Below, in pieces: positions 49,060 to 62,504 of a stretch of DNA of 64,000 nt. Below the pieces are notes generated by a model. The model was not told the DNA's origin, did no database searches, and saw only the letters and a program-made list of their open reading frames with translations. The stretch comes from Rallus limicola (lineage: Eukaryota; Chordata; Aves; Gruiformes; Rallidae), in contig JAKCOZ010000001.1 in assembly GCA_022605955.1 (NCBI GenBank), positions 17,848,146 to 17,912,145 of the forward strand, in the 5' to 3' direction. The translations under genes were made by a program, and so were the position numbers. Position 1 is the first letter of the stretch; every line of letters starts with the position of its first letter.

Positions 49060-50845
49060 AGAGGTAGCATGCAAGTTCCCAGCTGATGTGAAGAAGGCAA
49101 GCAGTAACATTATGACCCTGCACTTCATGAAAGCGTACTACAGCTTGTTCAGGGAACTGATAGAAGGATTGTTTGGGAGGCAGCCTACCATGGCAAAAGG
49201 CCCTGGGAGAGCTGCCTGGTCTTCCAAGACAAACTCTTAAAACACAAGAATGATCCATTACAATTCACAGGAGAAAGAGCAAATGTATCAGAAAGGTGGC
49301 CTGTCTGCAGTGGGAATTTCTGATTGAGCCCAAACAAGAAAAAGAAACATATTGAAAGTGAAAATGAGGACAAACAATCCAGTAAGAAAACAGAAGAGCA
49401 GCATGAAGAGAGGATGGGGAAGGCAAAAACTTGCCCAAAATGGAAACAGTCAGTGTATCTGGAGAAACCCATTTTACTGGGAAATTCTCTGAGGTTTTCC
49501 AGAGAGCTATAGCCAGGGCAGAGTCTGGGGAGGAGGGAGAGGGGTAGCATTATCCAAGGCCGAGGAAGACTGAGATAAAAACTGCTTAATCAAAGTAAAC
49601 ATACACAGTCTGTGAGTCCTTATGAGGTACTTCCAAGGTTGCTGAGCAGGCTGACCAATGTCTTTGCAAGGCTACTCTATATTGTCTTTGAAAGGTCATG
49701 GTGATCAAGGAAGTTCCTTAAGACTGCAAAAAGGCAAGCAGCACACCTGATTTTTAAGCAAAGGAAGTCAAAAGATCCAGAGAACTTCAAGTCTGTCCTC
49801 AGTCTCTGGAAAAATTAAGGAACAAGCTGTCCTGGAAGCCATGCCCATACAGAGGAAGAACAAAGTCACTGGGAATGACCAGCACATATTTACTACGGAC
49901 AAGTTATTCCAACAGAAGTGATTGCTTTCTCTGATGATATAAAACTGACTACAGATGAGGGCAGAGCACTAGATGTTGCTCACCTTGACTTTAGTGAATA
50001 CATTTGACAGTTTCCAATAACATCTTTATAGAGAAATATGGCTTCAATGGATAACTTAAAAACCATGGGAAAAACTACTCAGACTGCTGAGTTCAGTTTA
50101 GGTGTCAACTGTTCAAAAACTAGTTGACAGCCAGTTACCAGCTATGATTCTTGAGGGTCAATAATGGGGCAGATGCTGTGCAATATTTTCATTAATGACC
50201 TCAGCAGTGGGTCAGAATGAACTCTTGCTGAGTTTGCAGATGATGGCAAAGAGTGCAAAGCACTCAAAACAGGGGAGAACAGCTATTATTCAGAAGGACC
50301 TTGACAAATTGGAGGAAAGGTCAGACAGAAGTTTTCTGAAGTTCTGTTAGGGCAAATGCTTCATCCTGATTTGGAGCATGACAGCACCTTGTAACAGCAC
50401 CATCTGGGGTTTGACTGGCTCTGTGGCAGCTTTGTAGAAAAGAACTGGATCCGATGGACAGCAAGGACAAGGTAAGTCAGCAACAGAGGGTGGTGAGGGG
50501 TAAGCAATTTGTAGGTAGGATTGTAGAGAGCACGGTTTACAATTTGTAGGTAGGATTGTAGAGAGCACGGTTTATTTAGCTTGTGGAAGAGGAAGGGCAA
50601 CTTGAGTCTTCCTTTAACTAAAATGAGATTTTAGAGAAGTCTCTGCTGGATTCTTCTCAGAGGTGCACAGGAAAAGGGCAAAAACCAGCTTGCAACAAGA
50701 GAAATTCCAGCTGAACAGAAAGAAATAAAATTTCACAGTGAGAATGCTCAGATGCTGGAACATGCTGTATGATCTCCATACTTGGAGGTAATCAAGACTT
50801 TGATGTGACATGTTTGACTAAATTATCATATGAACCTATGATTTC
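49060..50845 (+). mobile_element. Old, long CR1 LINE, + strand, ~1.8 kb
   Basis: This is the least truncated CR1 in the window, though heavily decayed. Near 49110-49170 it reads IMTLHFMKAYYSLFRELI, the CR1 region after the endonuclease. The 49190-49420 stretch continues the linker before RT. At about 49762-49800 the reading DFxAKEVKRSRELQ-type residues correspond to the IFKKGKKEDPGNYRPVSL block in shifted frames. At 50187-50250 FINDLSSGS, a stop, then LAEFADDGKE gives the RT active site with both aspartates kept (50233-50244). The RT C-terminus is present but shredded, and the tail near 50830-50845 keeps only CCTATGATT. Stops in all frames rule out coding. Borders are approximate. Confidence 0.82.
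50505..50574 (+). repeat. Perfect 35-bp tandem duplication inside the old CR1
   Basis: Two identical 35-bp copies (50505-50539 and 50540-50574), each beginning CAATTTGTAGG and ending GCACGGTTTA. Perfect identity inside a very decayed element points to a recent slippage or duplication event. Confidence 0.95.
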
Positions 50846-51220
50846 CAATGCTGCTGAAATGTTCAGGTCCTTGAAGGACAAACATTTATATGGGATTACC
50901 TCAGCTGTACTCTTCCTAGTCCTCAATCCACAAAATACTTTCTCTAGAGTAATAGGTCGAGCTTTCTAGAAGTTTGTAACGGACTTCCATGAAAGAAAGA
51001 CCAAAAAAAAATTAAGGGATTTGAAAAGATCTACCGGTTCTTTGTACTAAAAAAGGAACTTTACCACATCCTTTATGAAAATCTTTTCTACATACTTTTA
51101 TCTTCCTCTGCATCCACTGGATGTTCAAAGGAAGGAGACATATATGTACTTCTCTTCTTGCTATGGACACCGCTTGAGTGGACATCATTTCAGAATGAGA
51201 GAGGCTGAATTTCTCTATTG
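50846..51220. other. Short spacer between CR1 copies
   Basis: No gene or further repeat is recognised here. Confidence 0.5.
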
Positions 51221-51605
51221 TAGAATCACAGAATCATAGAATGTGCAAGGTTGGAAGGTAACTTTAAAGGTAATGTAGTCCAACCCCCTTGCAGTAAGCC
51301 CCTTCACTAGATCAAGCTTCACTAGATCAAGTCACTCAGAGCCCCATCAAGCCTGACCTTGAATATCTCCAGGGATGGGGCCACCACTACCATTCTGGGC
51401 AACCTGTTCCAGCGATCTACCATGCTCATATTGAAGAACTTTTTCCTCATATCCAACCTAAATCTCCTATTATTGAGTTTAAAATCCATTACCCTTGTCC
51501 TACAGATACAAGCCCTCATGAACAGTTCTTCTTTCTTATAGGCACCTTTCAAGTACTGGAAGGCCGCTATAAGGTCCCCCCTGAGCCTTCTTTTCTCCAA
51601 GAGAA
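51221..51605 (-). mobile_element. CR1 LINE 3' end, - strand, ~385 bp
   Basis: The + strand opens with the reversed tail TAGAATCACAGAATCATAGA. The - strand frame at 51322-51600 reads [19 protein letters not shown], then FRLDMRKKFFNM, then RWNRLPRMVVVAPSLEIF, then LDGALSDLI, a nearly intact CR1 C-terminus of 92 codons. A perfect 15-bp tandem duplication (51302-51331, unit CTTCACTAGATCAAG) sits in its 3' UTR. It is the same older subfamily type as the 48 kb copy, judged by the LDGALSxLx end. Confidence 0.93.
51302..51331. repeat. Perfect 15-bp tandem duplication in a CR1 3' UTR
   Basis: CTTCACTAGATCAAG occurs twice head-to-tail with no mismatch. Other CR1 copies have one unit. Confidence 0.95.
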
Positions 51606-54600
51606 GAGAACATTAGTATGTCTCTTGTCAAATGGTCACAGGAGCTTCAAGTACTGAGAAGACCCTGGGATGACAGAAGTCAGCTTGATGATTCTTCCCT
51701 ATTCCCACCAGCAAACACAACCCCTAGAGATTTTTTTGTAAGGACTGTGTTTTGATCTAACTACTATCACACTCTGACAGACTAGCAGCTGGTTAGAAGT
51801 TATTCCTCTAAGAAACTATTGCTATTTCTTCTTGAGCAAAGAGCTTGGTAGAAAGTAGAAATGGATCATCAGGCTGTTGCAGTTAGTACTGAGGCTTCTC
51901 ATCACCACAATCTGCAGTCTGAAACTCCCCTGGTCTGAAGGCCTGAGTGCCTTTGTCATGCAGATATATGTTGAAGCTGTCCAAAGAGAAATCCTCCAAC
52001 AAATCTTTGCTTCCTTGCTTATAAGCCAATCTGTGAAGCGCTATGCTATCCTTTTGCATTTCAGGCAGATGATGGTGATATATTAATGTTCCTGCCAGCT
52101 GTAATAAGGCCTCCTATATTTAAAGAAGAATTATTCTGCCTCTTCCTGTGCCTTTCCAAGTGATATCATAATGTGTCTAAACTCCCCAATTCTAGTTCAT
52201 TCAAAATTCAAAAAAGTTGTCACAGGGTGGAGTATGAGGGATGACAACATTGATATTAACCCTACATTAACCCTACAGCACCTACTCTGCGAGAACACTC
52301 AAAGAATACTGATACTGCCTGTCTTCCCCTGGCATGGAGAAATACTGGAAGCCCTTGCTGCTGTGATGGCTTTGGTGGTGGTTCTGGGTCTGGGAGGAAA
52401 ACACTGCTTTCATTAAATTAAATCTTACTGATAGAGTCATTTGGAATAGGCAAGACCATCACAGGCAGAAAAGTGACTTTATGGGTATTCTTCAAGCCAT
52501 TTTTTCAAGTGGTGAGAAACATCAAGATTATTCAGAGATTTAGATGCAGCTAGGTGAGGCAAGTGTAGATGAACACACACAATATTTTGAACTTGAACTT
52601 ACATTCATCCTCTTGGCGTGATATAACGAGTTCCCCAAAACAGGTGGAGGTAGTGCTATCTCAGATTTACTAAGGGATTGTCCTATTACAAGGACAGATA
52701 CTGCTTTTGTAGTGACCATAGTTGCTCTGAGGAAGATATGGCATCAGAGAGAAAAAAAAAATCATGAAAGAAAAAAAGAAAAGGATCAATAAAGGTTCTG
52801 GTTATTGGGCCATGCTATCAAAAGAAGCATAGCAGATGCCAAGCAGGCAGTCTAATCCCATTCCTAGGCTCTGGAGGGAACTGAGAAGTGCATGTTTTGA
52901 AGGGTATAGGACTACTCCTCTACTGTTACTGAGCAGAAAACATATGAGGTGATTGGTGAAGGATCAGTGGCTAGGAAATTATTTGACCCACACTGGTACA
53001 CTGCAGATGGACTGTGATAGTTATCTGACTTGAGGTCATTGTCAGCCAGCCAAATGCATAAGTCCTCTAGAAGGAGATAAAGGATATAAATCTCTCCTGA
53101 TGGCCACTGACTGATTGCTTATAACTTAATATCAAGTGTGTGAGTATGCTGCAGCAATCAGAAAGATAACAGGAAGCACGCTCCAATGTCTATGTGACAC
53201 TTATCCACCCATGGTGCAGACAAATCCCCTTGGGATTCCCAACTATCTGATACTAATCAAGAGTCAAATCACATTCTGAGATAGGCTGCTTGCCTGAGTG
53301 TCCTAGCTGGTGCTGTTGTGCACCCTTAAGGAGGAGATATTAATGGCAGCCTATTGGGTGTGAGGCAGTGTTTATTGGCAGCTACATTTTCATCAGCAGA
53401 AGGAGGAATGTGACTCCCAGTATAATCATTTAGTCTCCTTATGAAACAGAGCTAGTTTCTCCTCCAGGTCCTTAGAGAGTCCTTTGCCTGTTACAGAGAA
53501 ATATTGTGTCTAGCAGTTTCTTTAAGAGTGTGTGACCACCAGTACTTAAAATCAGTACTGCATGTCCACCATAACATTACACGCTAAAATTAAAAGGACT
53601 AAAAATCCTCTAGGTGGGATGACATGATAAGAATTAGACAGCAGCGTGGGAGAAGGAACAACTGGGCAGGCAACCTTTACAAGAAAGTAAACTTCTGGAT
53701 CACCTGTTAGTCAGCTTCACAGTTGCTGGTTTATTAGCATTATATTTGCATGGGGCTGGTGGGTGTTTTCTGTCTGAAAGTGCTGCTATGCAACAGCAAA
53801 AATTTACCACAAATTGAAACTCACCAAACTTAGATGAAAAGAAAAGGGGAAAAGCAACCTGTTCTCAGGAAGACTTTTTTTCTTTTAACTTCGTCCTAGG
53901 CAATTAACTTCTTGTAAGAAGAGACCTATTTTGCTCCATAGGGGATGGAAAAAATATCCATGCCATAAAATATGGTGAAGGCTGAAGGAAATTGAGCTGA
54001 AATCACAATAAAGTCAAGCAAAAGGGTCAAGTGAAATTGCTCTATAAAGTGTTCATTTCTAGTCTTTCTACAGAGCCACAATCAGCACAGCAAAAGTTCT
54101 GATGCTCCATTACCCTTATTTCAAATTCTTTCTTCCCAGCAACTCAGTTCCCATGATGGTGACAGGAAGCTTTTCTCAACAATTTAAAAAAAAAAAGCAA
54201 AAAACCCAACAAAATCCCCAAACTTGTCCAGTTCAATCCAACTTATCCAAGGGCAAACAAAACCAATACAAGGGCAAACAAAACCAAGGTGATTTGTTTC
54301 TGTTTCTGCCTTACAGCGAGCACCGTTTCAAGACTAAAGATTTTCAACCGGAACAAAAGAAAATAAACCAAAGAGCATATTTGGTGCTTCTTTTTTTTGT
54401 CTTCTTTCTCCTCAGTTTTTTTAAAAATCAAAATCAGATCAACACAGCTGCCCTTCCTAGATACTATAGACATACCCTGCCAAGATAAGCAGCCCTTCTC
54501 ATATCTGAGCAAATAGCATTTATCTCCCTACAATCCAAACAGTAGAATCAAGGTTGGAGCTGCAAGTGAGGACTTGAAATCTCTTCTGGCCTATAAGCAG

Positions 54601-57290
54601 GGTAACTCTGTAAGAGTGGAGCTCCTGTGCCCGGTATGTAGAACCACTGAGGGTCAGAAGATGTCAGCCTGAAGTGAGTCTTCAATACATACTAAACTGG
54701 GGACTTTCCTTTGTGATTTCTTACAGCAGCAATCTAGCTGCAGTAACTGACAGTCATCTGGTAACAGATTATTCAGAGAATGCCTCTAACAGTTTTATCT
54801 ATTTGTATTAAGTCAAGAAAATACCATAGTTCATGTCTGTGTCTATGGATATTCACTTTGCTCTGAAAATCCCCTTTGCAACATAGAACAAATTTATCAG
54901 CAAGCACAAATGAGTTATTCATGCAGAAAATGCTGGAGACAACAGGTTCAATACAGCCTAGGAAAGCTATCTTGTGAAGGTGGGTAATTCAGAAAAAAAA
55001 CTATGAGGCACGGACAAGCTGCCTGTAACAGGAGAGAGTAGAGCTGGTTGGAGTAACCTTTTTAGACCTTTGAGGGTAAAAACCTCAGGCAAAAGAAGCT
55101 TCTAGACATGGCATTAGATTTTAACCACAGGAGATTTGTTTCTTGTTTTGGATATGGTGAGAGGGCCCTGTTGCATGTATTTCTATTTATTGCAAGTTGT
55201 GTGCTATGTAGACCTGTTAATTAACTCTATTATTCAATTGTGTTAGGGCATAAATGGATGCGCTTGCACATTATTACCAGAGCTTTAATTCAGAATACAT
55301 GTTGACATGATTTTGACCTGCGTCAGCCAACACTGTAAGATAATACCAGGTCACATTTCAGGGGATGTCACAAGCTGCAGGCTTTTCCCGGTAGGCTGTT
55401 CAAAGCAATGCAGTTTCCATTTGTTCCCTCTGGTCTGGTCTGCAACTACAATACCAGCAGGCCTGTGATTGATACTGAATATCCTTCACAAATACATCCT
55501 CAACACTGATATACAAGAAGTCACCTACCTCCTTCTTTGCTAGCATCTGAGACAAGAGCAGAGCTATACACGCAATATATCGAAGGATCAAAAGTGGAGC
55601 ATGGTTCTAATCTCCATACACACAGAGACAGGGTCTGTCACCAACAAAGGTTGGTGGCACCCGCTGATGTGATCATGTGCTGTGTGTTGTGGTTTAGAGA
55701 CAAGAGGACACAAGAGAGTTGCTGAGCTGAAGTTTGCTCTAGTTGAGGAGTGTGCATGCAGCTAGCTCAACATGGAGAAGCTAGCTTTGCATGGGGTAGA
55801 TAGCTGTACACACAAGCTCGTTCTAAGCTTGTTGTGAGGAGCATGATCCCTGCACACAGGCAAAGAGGTGGTATGACCAACCTTACAAATACTGAGCCAC
55901 AGGTGCTTCAATGGCACGTGTTGGGTGGCACAGCAAAGAATAGCTGGACTCAACCATCAGTCTGGTAACTGACACTTTCAGGAAATCCACGTGATGGGTC
56001 AGCTCAAGCAATAAGGGAATTCATCTTTCAGAGCCAGAGACTCTCCCACCAGCAGCCCATTTAGTGATGTCTAATTAGAGCTGCAGAAACCCAATAGATA
56101 ATATTTCTCCCGCTTGGCTCTACATTTCAAGAAGCAACTCCCTTGCTGTAAGACATCAGGTACCTTCTGTCACAGTCTTCATGGCTTTACAGAAGCAGCT
56201 TTGTCTGCTGTTTAGCCAGAGTGCCCTGTGTTCCTTTTGTCTGGTCTGAAAAGTATCAGTTACCAGAGAAACATTCTCAGACTTGATTTGTGGATCAATG
56301 AATACATACATCTGCTTTTCTTCCAGGCAGACCTATGCAGTGACACCTTCTTAGAAGGATTCTCACACCCCTCACATCTTCTTGCAGCTCTTGCTATGCA
56401 CTGAGCAGCTACCTGAGTGCCAGCCACAGTTGGAAGGCCTTTAGATAACAGCATGAAAAAAACCCAAAGCATAGCTAAATCAGCAGAAGAGAAAATAAGA
56501 TGTTAAGCAGAGCACGCACTTGGAAGTGTTTTATTCTTCCAAAGTATAAGAAAACACAGCGGTTTACTAGCCTGCCACTCCTTTTCATGGTGAAGGGGGA
56601 AGCTGCAGCACGGCCAACCATGGCCAATCACAGGCCAAACAGTGATTTCTCTCCTTAGAGTGGCATCTAATACCATCCTTCCATATCAGGCCCATCTTTC
56701 ACTCATGGGTCTTCTTAGGGATAAACATATGGCTTACCATTGTAATCAGGTCTGTACCCCATCGCCAAAAGCACACTGATTCCATGTACAGACTTACAAT
56801 CTACAGACTATAGCTAGAACCAGCATCTCACAGCATAAAGCAATGCCTTTCTGGTGTAGGACTTTATTCCTGGAAGGTTCAAAAAATGGAGAATTTCTTC
56901 ACAAATTTTCCATCTCAGGTGTATAAACAGAGTAAGCATGGCAATGTCAAAGGGTGAAGAAAACATGAAGAAAATCATTGCAGTGATACATTTTGAAGTG
57001 GTACCAGTAGCAGCAAGGGCTCTATGCTAAATCAAACTCACAGTATGTTAACACTTGACTATATGGCTCATGAACACTGGAGTTTAATAGCTGGGTTTTA
57101 TTTGTGGACTCATGGAGATAGTATAAGAGCTGATGCTCAGAAGATTCAAGATTTACATTTAAGGTCCAGTTCTGAACGACAGAAGTCAGGCTGTAACTTA
57201 CAGACCTGGGGTCAGAGCTTCCCTGAAATGCTCATAGGTGTTAGTTAAGCTACTCTAACTCTGCCAAAAATGTCTAATTAATAATGTTAA
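51606..57290. other. Spacer without a recognisable gene
   Basis: No gene is supported. A 21-bp-period direct repeat lies at 54248-54287 (listed separately). The 55180-55340 block is rich in ATTA words (TTAATTAACTC, TTTAATTCAG) and CpG-containing words (GATGCGCTTGCACATT) and could be a regulatory element. The 128-codon frame at 54102-54488 is lysine/asparagine/glutamine-rich because of A-rich DNA. Confidence 0.45.
54248..54287. repeat. Two direct copies of a 19-bp unit at 21-bp period
   Basis: CAAGGGCAAACAAAACCAA occurs at 54248-54266 and 54269-54287 without mismatch. Confidence 0.95.
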
Positions 57291-57420
57291 TAGAATCATG
57301 GAATAACTTATATTTGAAGGTACTTCTAAGGGTCATCTGATCTAATCCCCATTTAAAGCAGGGCCCCATGGTGAGGTTGCTCAAGGTCCTGCACAGACTC
57401 CTTCAAACTACCTCCAAGGA
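57291..57420 (-). mobile_element. CR1 LINE, short 3' tail, - strand
   Basis: TAGAATCATGGAATAACTTA, then GAAGGTACTTCTAAGGGTCA, is the reversed CR1 tail and 3' UTR. The following CCCCATGGTGAGGTTGCTCA continues into the reversed CR1 end. The copy is old and ends within ~130 bp. Confidence 0.82.
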
Positions 57421-60400
57421 AGTGTAAGAAAGTAAAAGCAGATTCATGGTGGGGGTACTAATTAGCATTTCAGAAACTGTGTTTGGGAGAGCAGGGGAAT
57501 GAGTAGAGGGCAAGAAAATAACAACGTGCTTTTGATAAAACAATTGCTTGATACATGTCAATGGTTAGGTTGATTTTGTTTGCTCAGTGGGGATGTAGCT
57601 TTTTGAAATTCGGGAAAACATTTTTGTTGCAAATAGCACATCACTAAGCATAAACAAAGCCTCAGGTTAGCATGCAGCCTGCTCTTTTTCTATCTCTTCC
57701 TAATACCATTGTCTAAGAGAAAGGAAGGAAAACACCCCATATTTTGATATATAAATAGATTTGGAGTTCTTCCTATTTGTTGCCTGAGTGATTTAATCTG
57801 TTGAGGCTGTGGGAGGTTGGTAGAAGGTAGCGTTTTCAAATATCTTCTCCCAGAAATGTAGAAAACAGTGTTACATCACAAGTGATTTCATTATGGTCCT
57901 ACAATGTTTTTCTCAGGATTTCAGTACTCATAGCTGCTGGCCACACTAAGGATTGAAGTTCTTTAGTGCTACCCCCTTGCAAGAAGCATTAGATAAGATG
58001 ACAAATATCTTCACAGAAAATCTCAAACAACAGTTAGTACTAGAGATATAGGGGAGGATCTATCCAGAAGTGTGCCAAAGCAGTGATTTAAATTGCTTCA
58101 TCCAGCAGACAACAACTTTTTCTACAGGCATCATTCTGAATTACTGACCTACATTTTAGCTCATTTATAGTTCACTGGCAAGTGTAAGAAACTGCCCCAA
58201 TTTTTCAGAGGTGGACAGTGGGTTCAGCACAGCAACTGTAGCTGCAGAACAAAGATTATTCTAAAGAGGGTTCATTTCAAAGGAGGTTGTGCTATGGAAA
58301 GGGGGATTTATTTTGCAAGTGCTTTCACTAATTATCGATGGAAAAATTAGTTTTAATTGTCCAGCTCAATACAGGAACTGGCTTCTCCCATGTCCTCATG
58401 TAACTGTTCACAAACAAAACTTTAGCACTTATCATTGAAATGACAACACTAAAACTCTTTTTCTTATAGGATGTAGAAGTTGAAAGGATTTCAAATTTGT
58501 ACTCAGCAGCAAGTTCTCCAACTTCCCATTAAGTCATTTGTCTAGCAGTCTATTCCTCCAGCAAGTGTTAACTACACAGATGATCCATGTCCATGTACTA
58601 TATGCCACTGTACTTATTTGCTATGTGTCTTGTAAAGCATTTGTCTCTGCCTGCTAACAACAGGTCTTCTATCATTTCAAGACAGCCACTGGAAAAAAAT
58701 GGGGGCAGAGGCTAATACTGTGACCATTCAATTCATGACCTGGGAGCTTAAAGCTAAAAATCTAACCCACACATCAGAAAAGTAATCCTTAACAAAAACT
58801 GACCAAAACCCAGGAGTTACAAGTTCCAAATGTTTGCTTAAAAATTCAAATCCACAGCTACATTCTGCTTTCGTGCTTGTTTGTTTGGGGTTTTTTCCAA
58901 AGAAAATGTCAGAAGTAACTAACAAGTATTGAAAACTGCCTTCCACATTTTATTTCCACCCTCAGCCGTTTGGGTACTAGTCCATATTTCTGCCAGTAAT
59001 TACTTGTAAACCTTCCAAGATGCAAGGGCTACAAAGAAGAAATAGGTATAGAAAGAAGGCATAATGATGAAAAGCTTACTTGGCACACCTTGGTTTTAGA
59101 AATTAAATTTTCCTTAATCATAGGAGGCAGTGAAGTCACTGTTTTCTTATGCCAAATTCACAACCAGAGGGATTGTGCAGTTTTATCCAGACCTTATTCA
59201 TACCCAATGGTCGTGGTGGATTTGTCGTTTCAATTATGCATGCTCTGAGAGTAGAAAGCTGAATTCATAATGAACTTCCAATGCCATCAAGGAGAAAATC
59301 AACTTCATGCGCTGAAGTAATGTACAGAGTATTTTTGCCTTATGCCTGCCTACAAAACCGTTTCCAAAGACAGCGGGAGGGAGATAAGTCTCATATGTAT
59401 AGAAAAACAACAGTACACTTACCACGTCTCTCATACCCATCCATTGCTGCAAATTGCCTCTATAAAACACACTCCTCCACCTCGCTGAAAAGCCAGCTCA
59501 CTTCTCACTGGATAACCTAGACAACTCCCCCATTTCTTCCCCCCTTGTCAGTTAATCATGATTACCCAGTAGCTCCAAAAACGCACTCTAGAGATGCACA
59601 TCACTTCCAGAATACGGTGCTCAAATTTGTCTAGCAGGAAATTAATTTTAGCCTTCAGATAAAACGGAAAGATTTAAATATTAGAAAGGCGTCATCTTCT
59701 GATATACCTCCTCATCTTAGAACCCCAGTTTCCCTCTGGTATGCTTCTCCCTACTCCTCTTATTCACTTTCAATGGCAAACTTAATCCCATTTACTCCAT
59801 TGCAGTAGAACTGACTGAGTGACAGAGAAGCATAGGGTTATCTGTGACAGGTCAAAGTTGAATTGGAGATTTTTTCATATTCCAGATGAAAATCCATTTC
59901 ACAGCTGAGGTTACTGACAGCACACATAATCTATCAAAAGATTTTAATGTAGATTCCAAAATAGTCTAGAAGAATCTTTGCAGACGCATCTCTTCTAATA
60001 GCCCCCAGGGAGGGGGGAAGGGGAGAAAAATCACTTTCAAAATAGTTTTCATTTCTGAAGACACATCCCATACTGTTATTCATTCAGCAGGACTTACAGT
60101 GTTTTCCTTCTTTTTACTTTGTGAAAACAAACTAATCACTTCTCATTTTTCTCTGGATGTTTTATTGGCTAGAAATGGGTCAGTTTTATGAGACACTTTG
60201 GACAATGATTATTTTGCTGACAGATGAAAATAATAACAGCACCTTACAGAAGTGAACTACCAAAATAAGGTATACTAATTAGCTAGCATTAATTTTCACT
60301 ACATACTCTTTAGTTTAATGAGCAGCCCTTATCACCCCGCCTTACAAAAGGAGTAGCAGAACTAAAGGGATTGAACTTCCTGACCCAAAGCAGTAACAAT

Positions 60401-62504
60401 TTTGAAATACAGCTTGAATTTGAACTCAGGCCTCTGATGTGACCACCAGGCTTCCAAATACCTGATTCCTCTAGGGGAAGGAATAAAAATAAAAATAATA
60501 AAAAACTCCAACAAAAGCAATCAGACAGACTTGCTTGGTCACTCTGAAATACAGCTGAAAGGCTTCCTGGAGCCATAGGGGAGGACTAAATAGAAACATG
60601 TCCATAAAACCTTTTGTTTTCACACTGCAAACTTTGACTCTCAGCTTGGTCAGTCTGACGTCAAGCAAAAGACCATTTCTCTTTAACAATTGCTTGCTGG
60701 CCTGCACAAAGTAAATTGGTTGTTATCTTGATCTTACATAGAATGGAAATTGAACAAGATAACCATTACAGCTGTGAGAATAACTTAGGGTGATTTATAC
60801 ACTCAGTGAATCAAAGCGTTTTTCTCCTTGCAAAAAAGTCAAGGCTTCCACTAAAGAGGGATCCATTGGATCAGAGCACACCCCATCCTTTCCCAAATGC
60901 AGGTCTTTTGCTCAGGTGAGTGAATATCCATGCCTATACAATGCAATATTACCATAGGCAATGAAAGTTTCATCATTTTTTGCTAATGAACTTGATAGAC
61001 ACTTTAGAGGGGAGCAATGAACTTCTATTAATTTCAATAGAGCATGGATTTAATTATCCAAAAAGAATTATTCTGATGGTGATGATATTCGGTATATTAT
61101 GACTGATCAAAAATGTCAAAAGGATAAAGGAAATCTCTGTCTGAAGATCTGTGCGTAAGGTTTGTTCCTTGAAGAGCATAATATTAAAGCATCAAGATTA
61201 AAGTGGCAGGTGTTTACTTTTTACCCAGAAGTTTTACAAAGCACCTTGAAATATTTGTGCTAACTTCATGTAACTGGAGCTGAGATAAGCTTCGAAATCT
61301 TGAAATTGAATTTCCATCCTCTGGAGGGCTTTAGAGCACCATCCATTTTTCACACTGTAAAGAGAGGGTGCCTGTGTCAATCCATTTTTAATAGCTGTGA
61401 TTAGTTGTGTTTCCTGATTCAACAAATATAACTAAGCAAGAAAGGGTAAAGAAAATATGCTGGGAACCTTTAAGCCTTTCATGGGCTACATGAACCTTGT
61501 CTCAGCATGGCTTTTAGTCTCACAGTACCTTAATTTTCTACAGGTGGAATGAAGATGCTCAATGCTTTCCTGCCCTACTTCCCAAAGGAGAAATTACATG
61601 CTTCAGTATGCAAGAAGCACTAGCCTTCTCTTTCTTTTTTTGTCTGCCTGACCCTGACCCTGAACCCACCTGCTGTTATGTTAGGCCTACAACTCTTATA
61701 GTATGTTCAATTATGCCTAGAAAAGTTCAAGATCTACAGTAGTCCTTGGCCTGTGCAGCTAGTTTCCAAGCATAGTTGATCTGACTCTAGCCAGGCCCCT
61801 TGCATAGGATATAAAGCTGGAAGTAGTCTTCAAAGAAGGCTGGGTGTCTCATCTCTTGGTGAAGAGGTTAGAGATGCTTCAAACTGGTTAACTCACAGTG
61901 CATTAGTGTGTTCATGAACCTTGGATGTAGAAAGTCAATTGATGTTTTCGGGGATGGGAAAGTCTGAGAATTTAAACCAGTAGATTAAATAAACTATAAG
62001 TCAGTTAATATAATCAATTTAAATTTTGCTCTTTTGAGTTACATTATCTAAGTGGAATGCAGTAAAGAAGTGGTAAATCAAGGTTTGACACTTGTCTTAA
62101 AGTGGTCAGACTAGCATTTTACCAAAAAGAAACTAACTTCTTTTGAGATATGATTGCAGTGCTTTGAGGCCTTCAGGTCAAAGAGATTCAAGACTGAAAT
62201 CACCAGTCCTATTTCATTTATCTTAGACAGGATGACAACAAATTCAGAATGTGCTGAAAGGAGCTAATTTTAGTAGACTTGCCTATCCAAAGAGCAAACA
62301 GCTGTCAGTTAACCAAATGTATTCTTTCTGTATCAGTCATCAGCACAATGAAAAGAAGGATGAAACAATTTGTCTGCCAAAACAGATGTACTGAGACTGC
62401 AGACACATGCAATACAATCCAAGGGCAAGTCCCAGGCTTAGCAATGTAAAGAGTTAGAAATCACAGCCTGCCACTTCCACTATTCAAGACAACTCTGGTG
62501 ACTA
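57421..62504. other. Spacer without a recognisable gene
   Basis: No gene, RNA gene or mobile element is recognised. All open frames are below 90 codons. Three CCCTGA-type units at 61649-61667 only superficially resemble telomeric repeat. Confidence 0.5.

Noticed and set aside
54102..54488. 128-codon frame rich in Lys, Gln and Asn
   Set aside because: The composition follows from A-rich DNA with a 19-bp direct repeat, and there is no domain signature.
61649..61667. CCCTGA-type units resembling interstitial telomeric repeat
   Set aside because: There are only about three units, and they are CCCTGA, not the vertebrate CCCTAA. This is too short and off-consensus.
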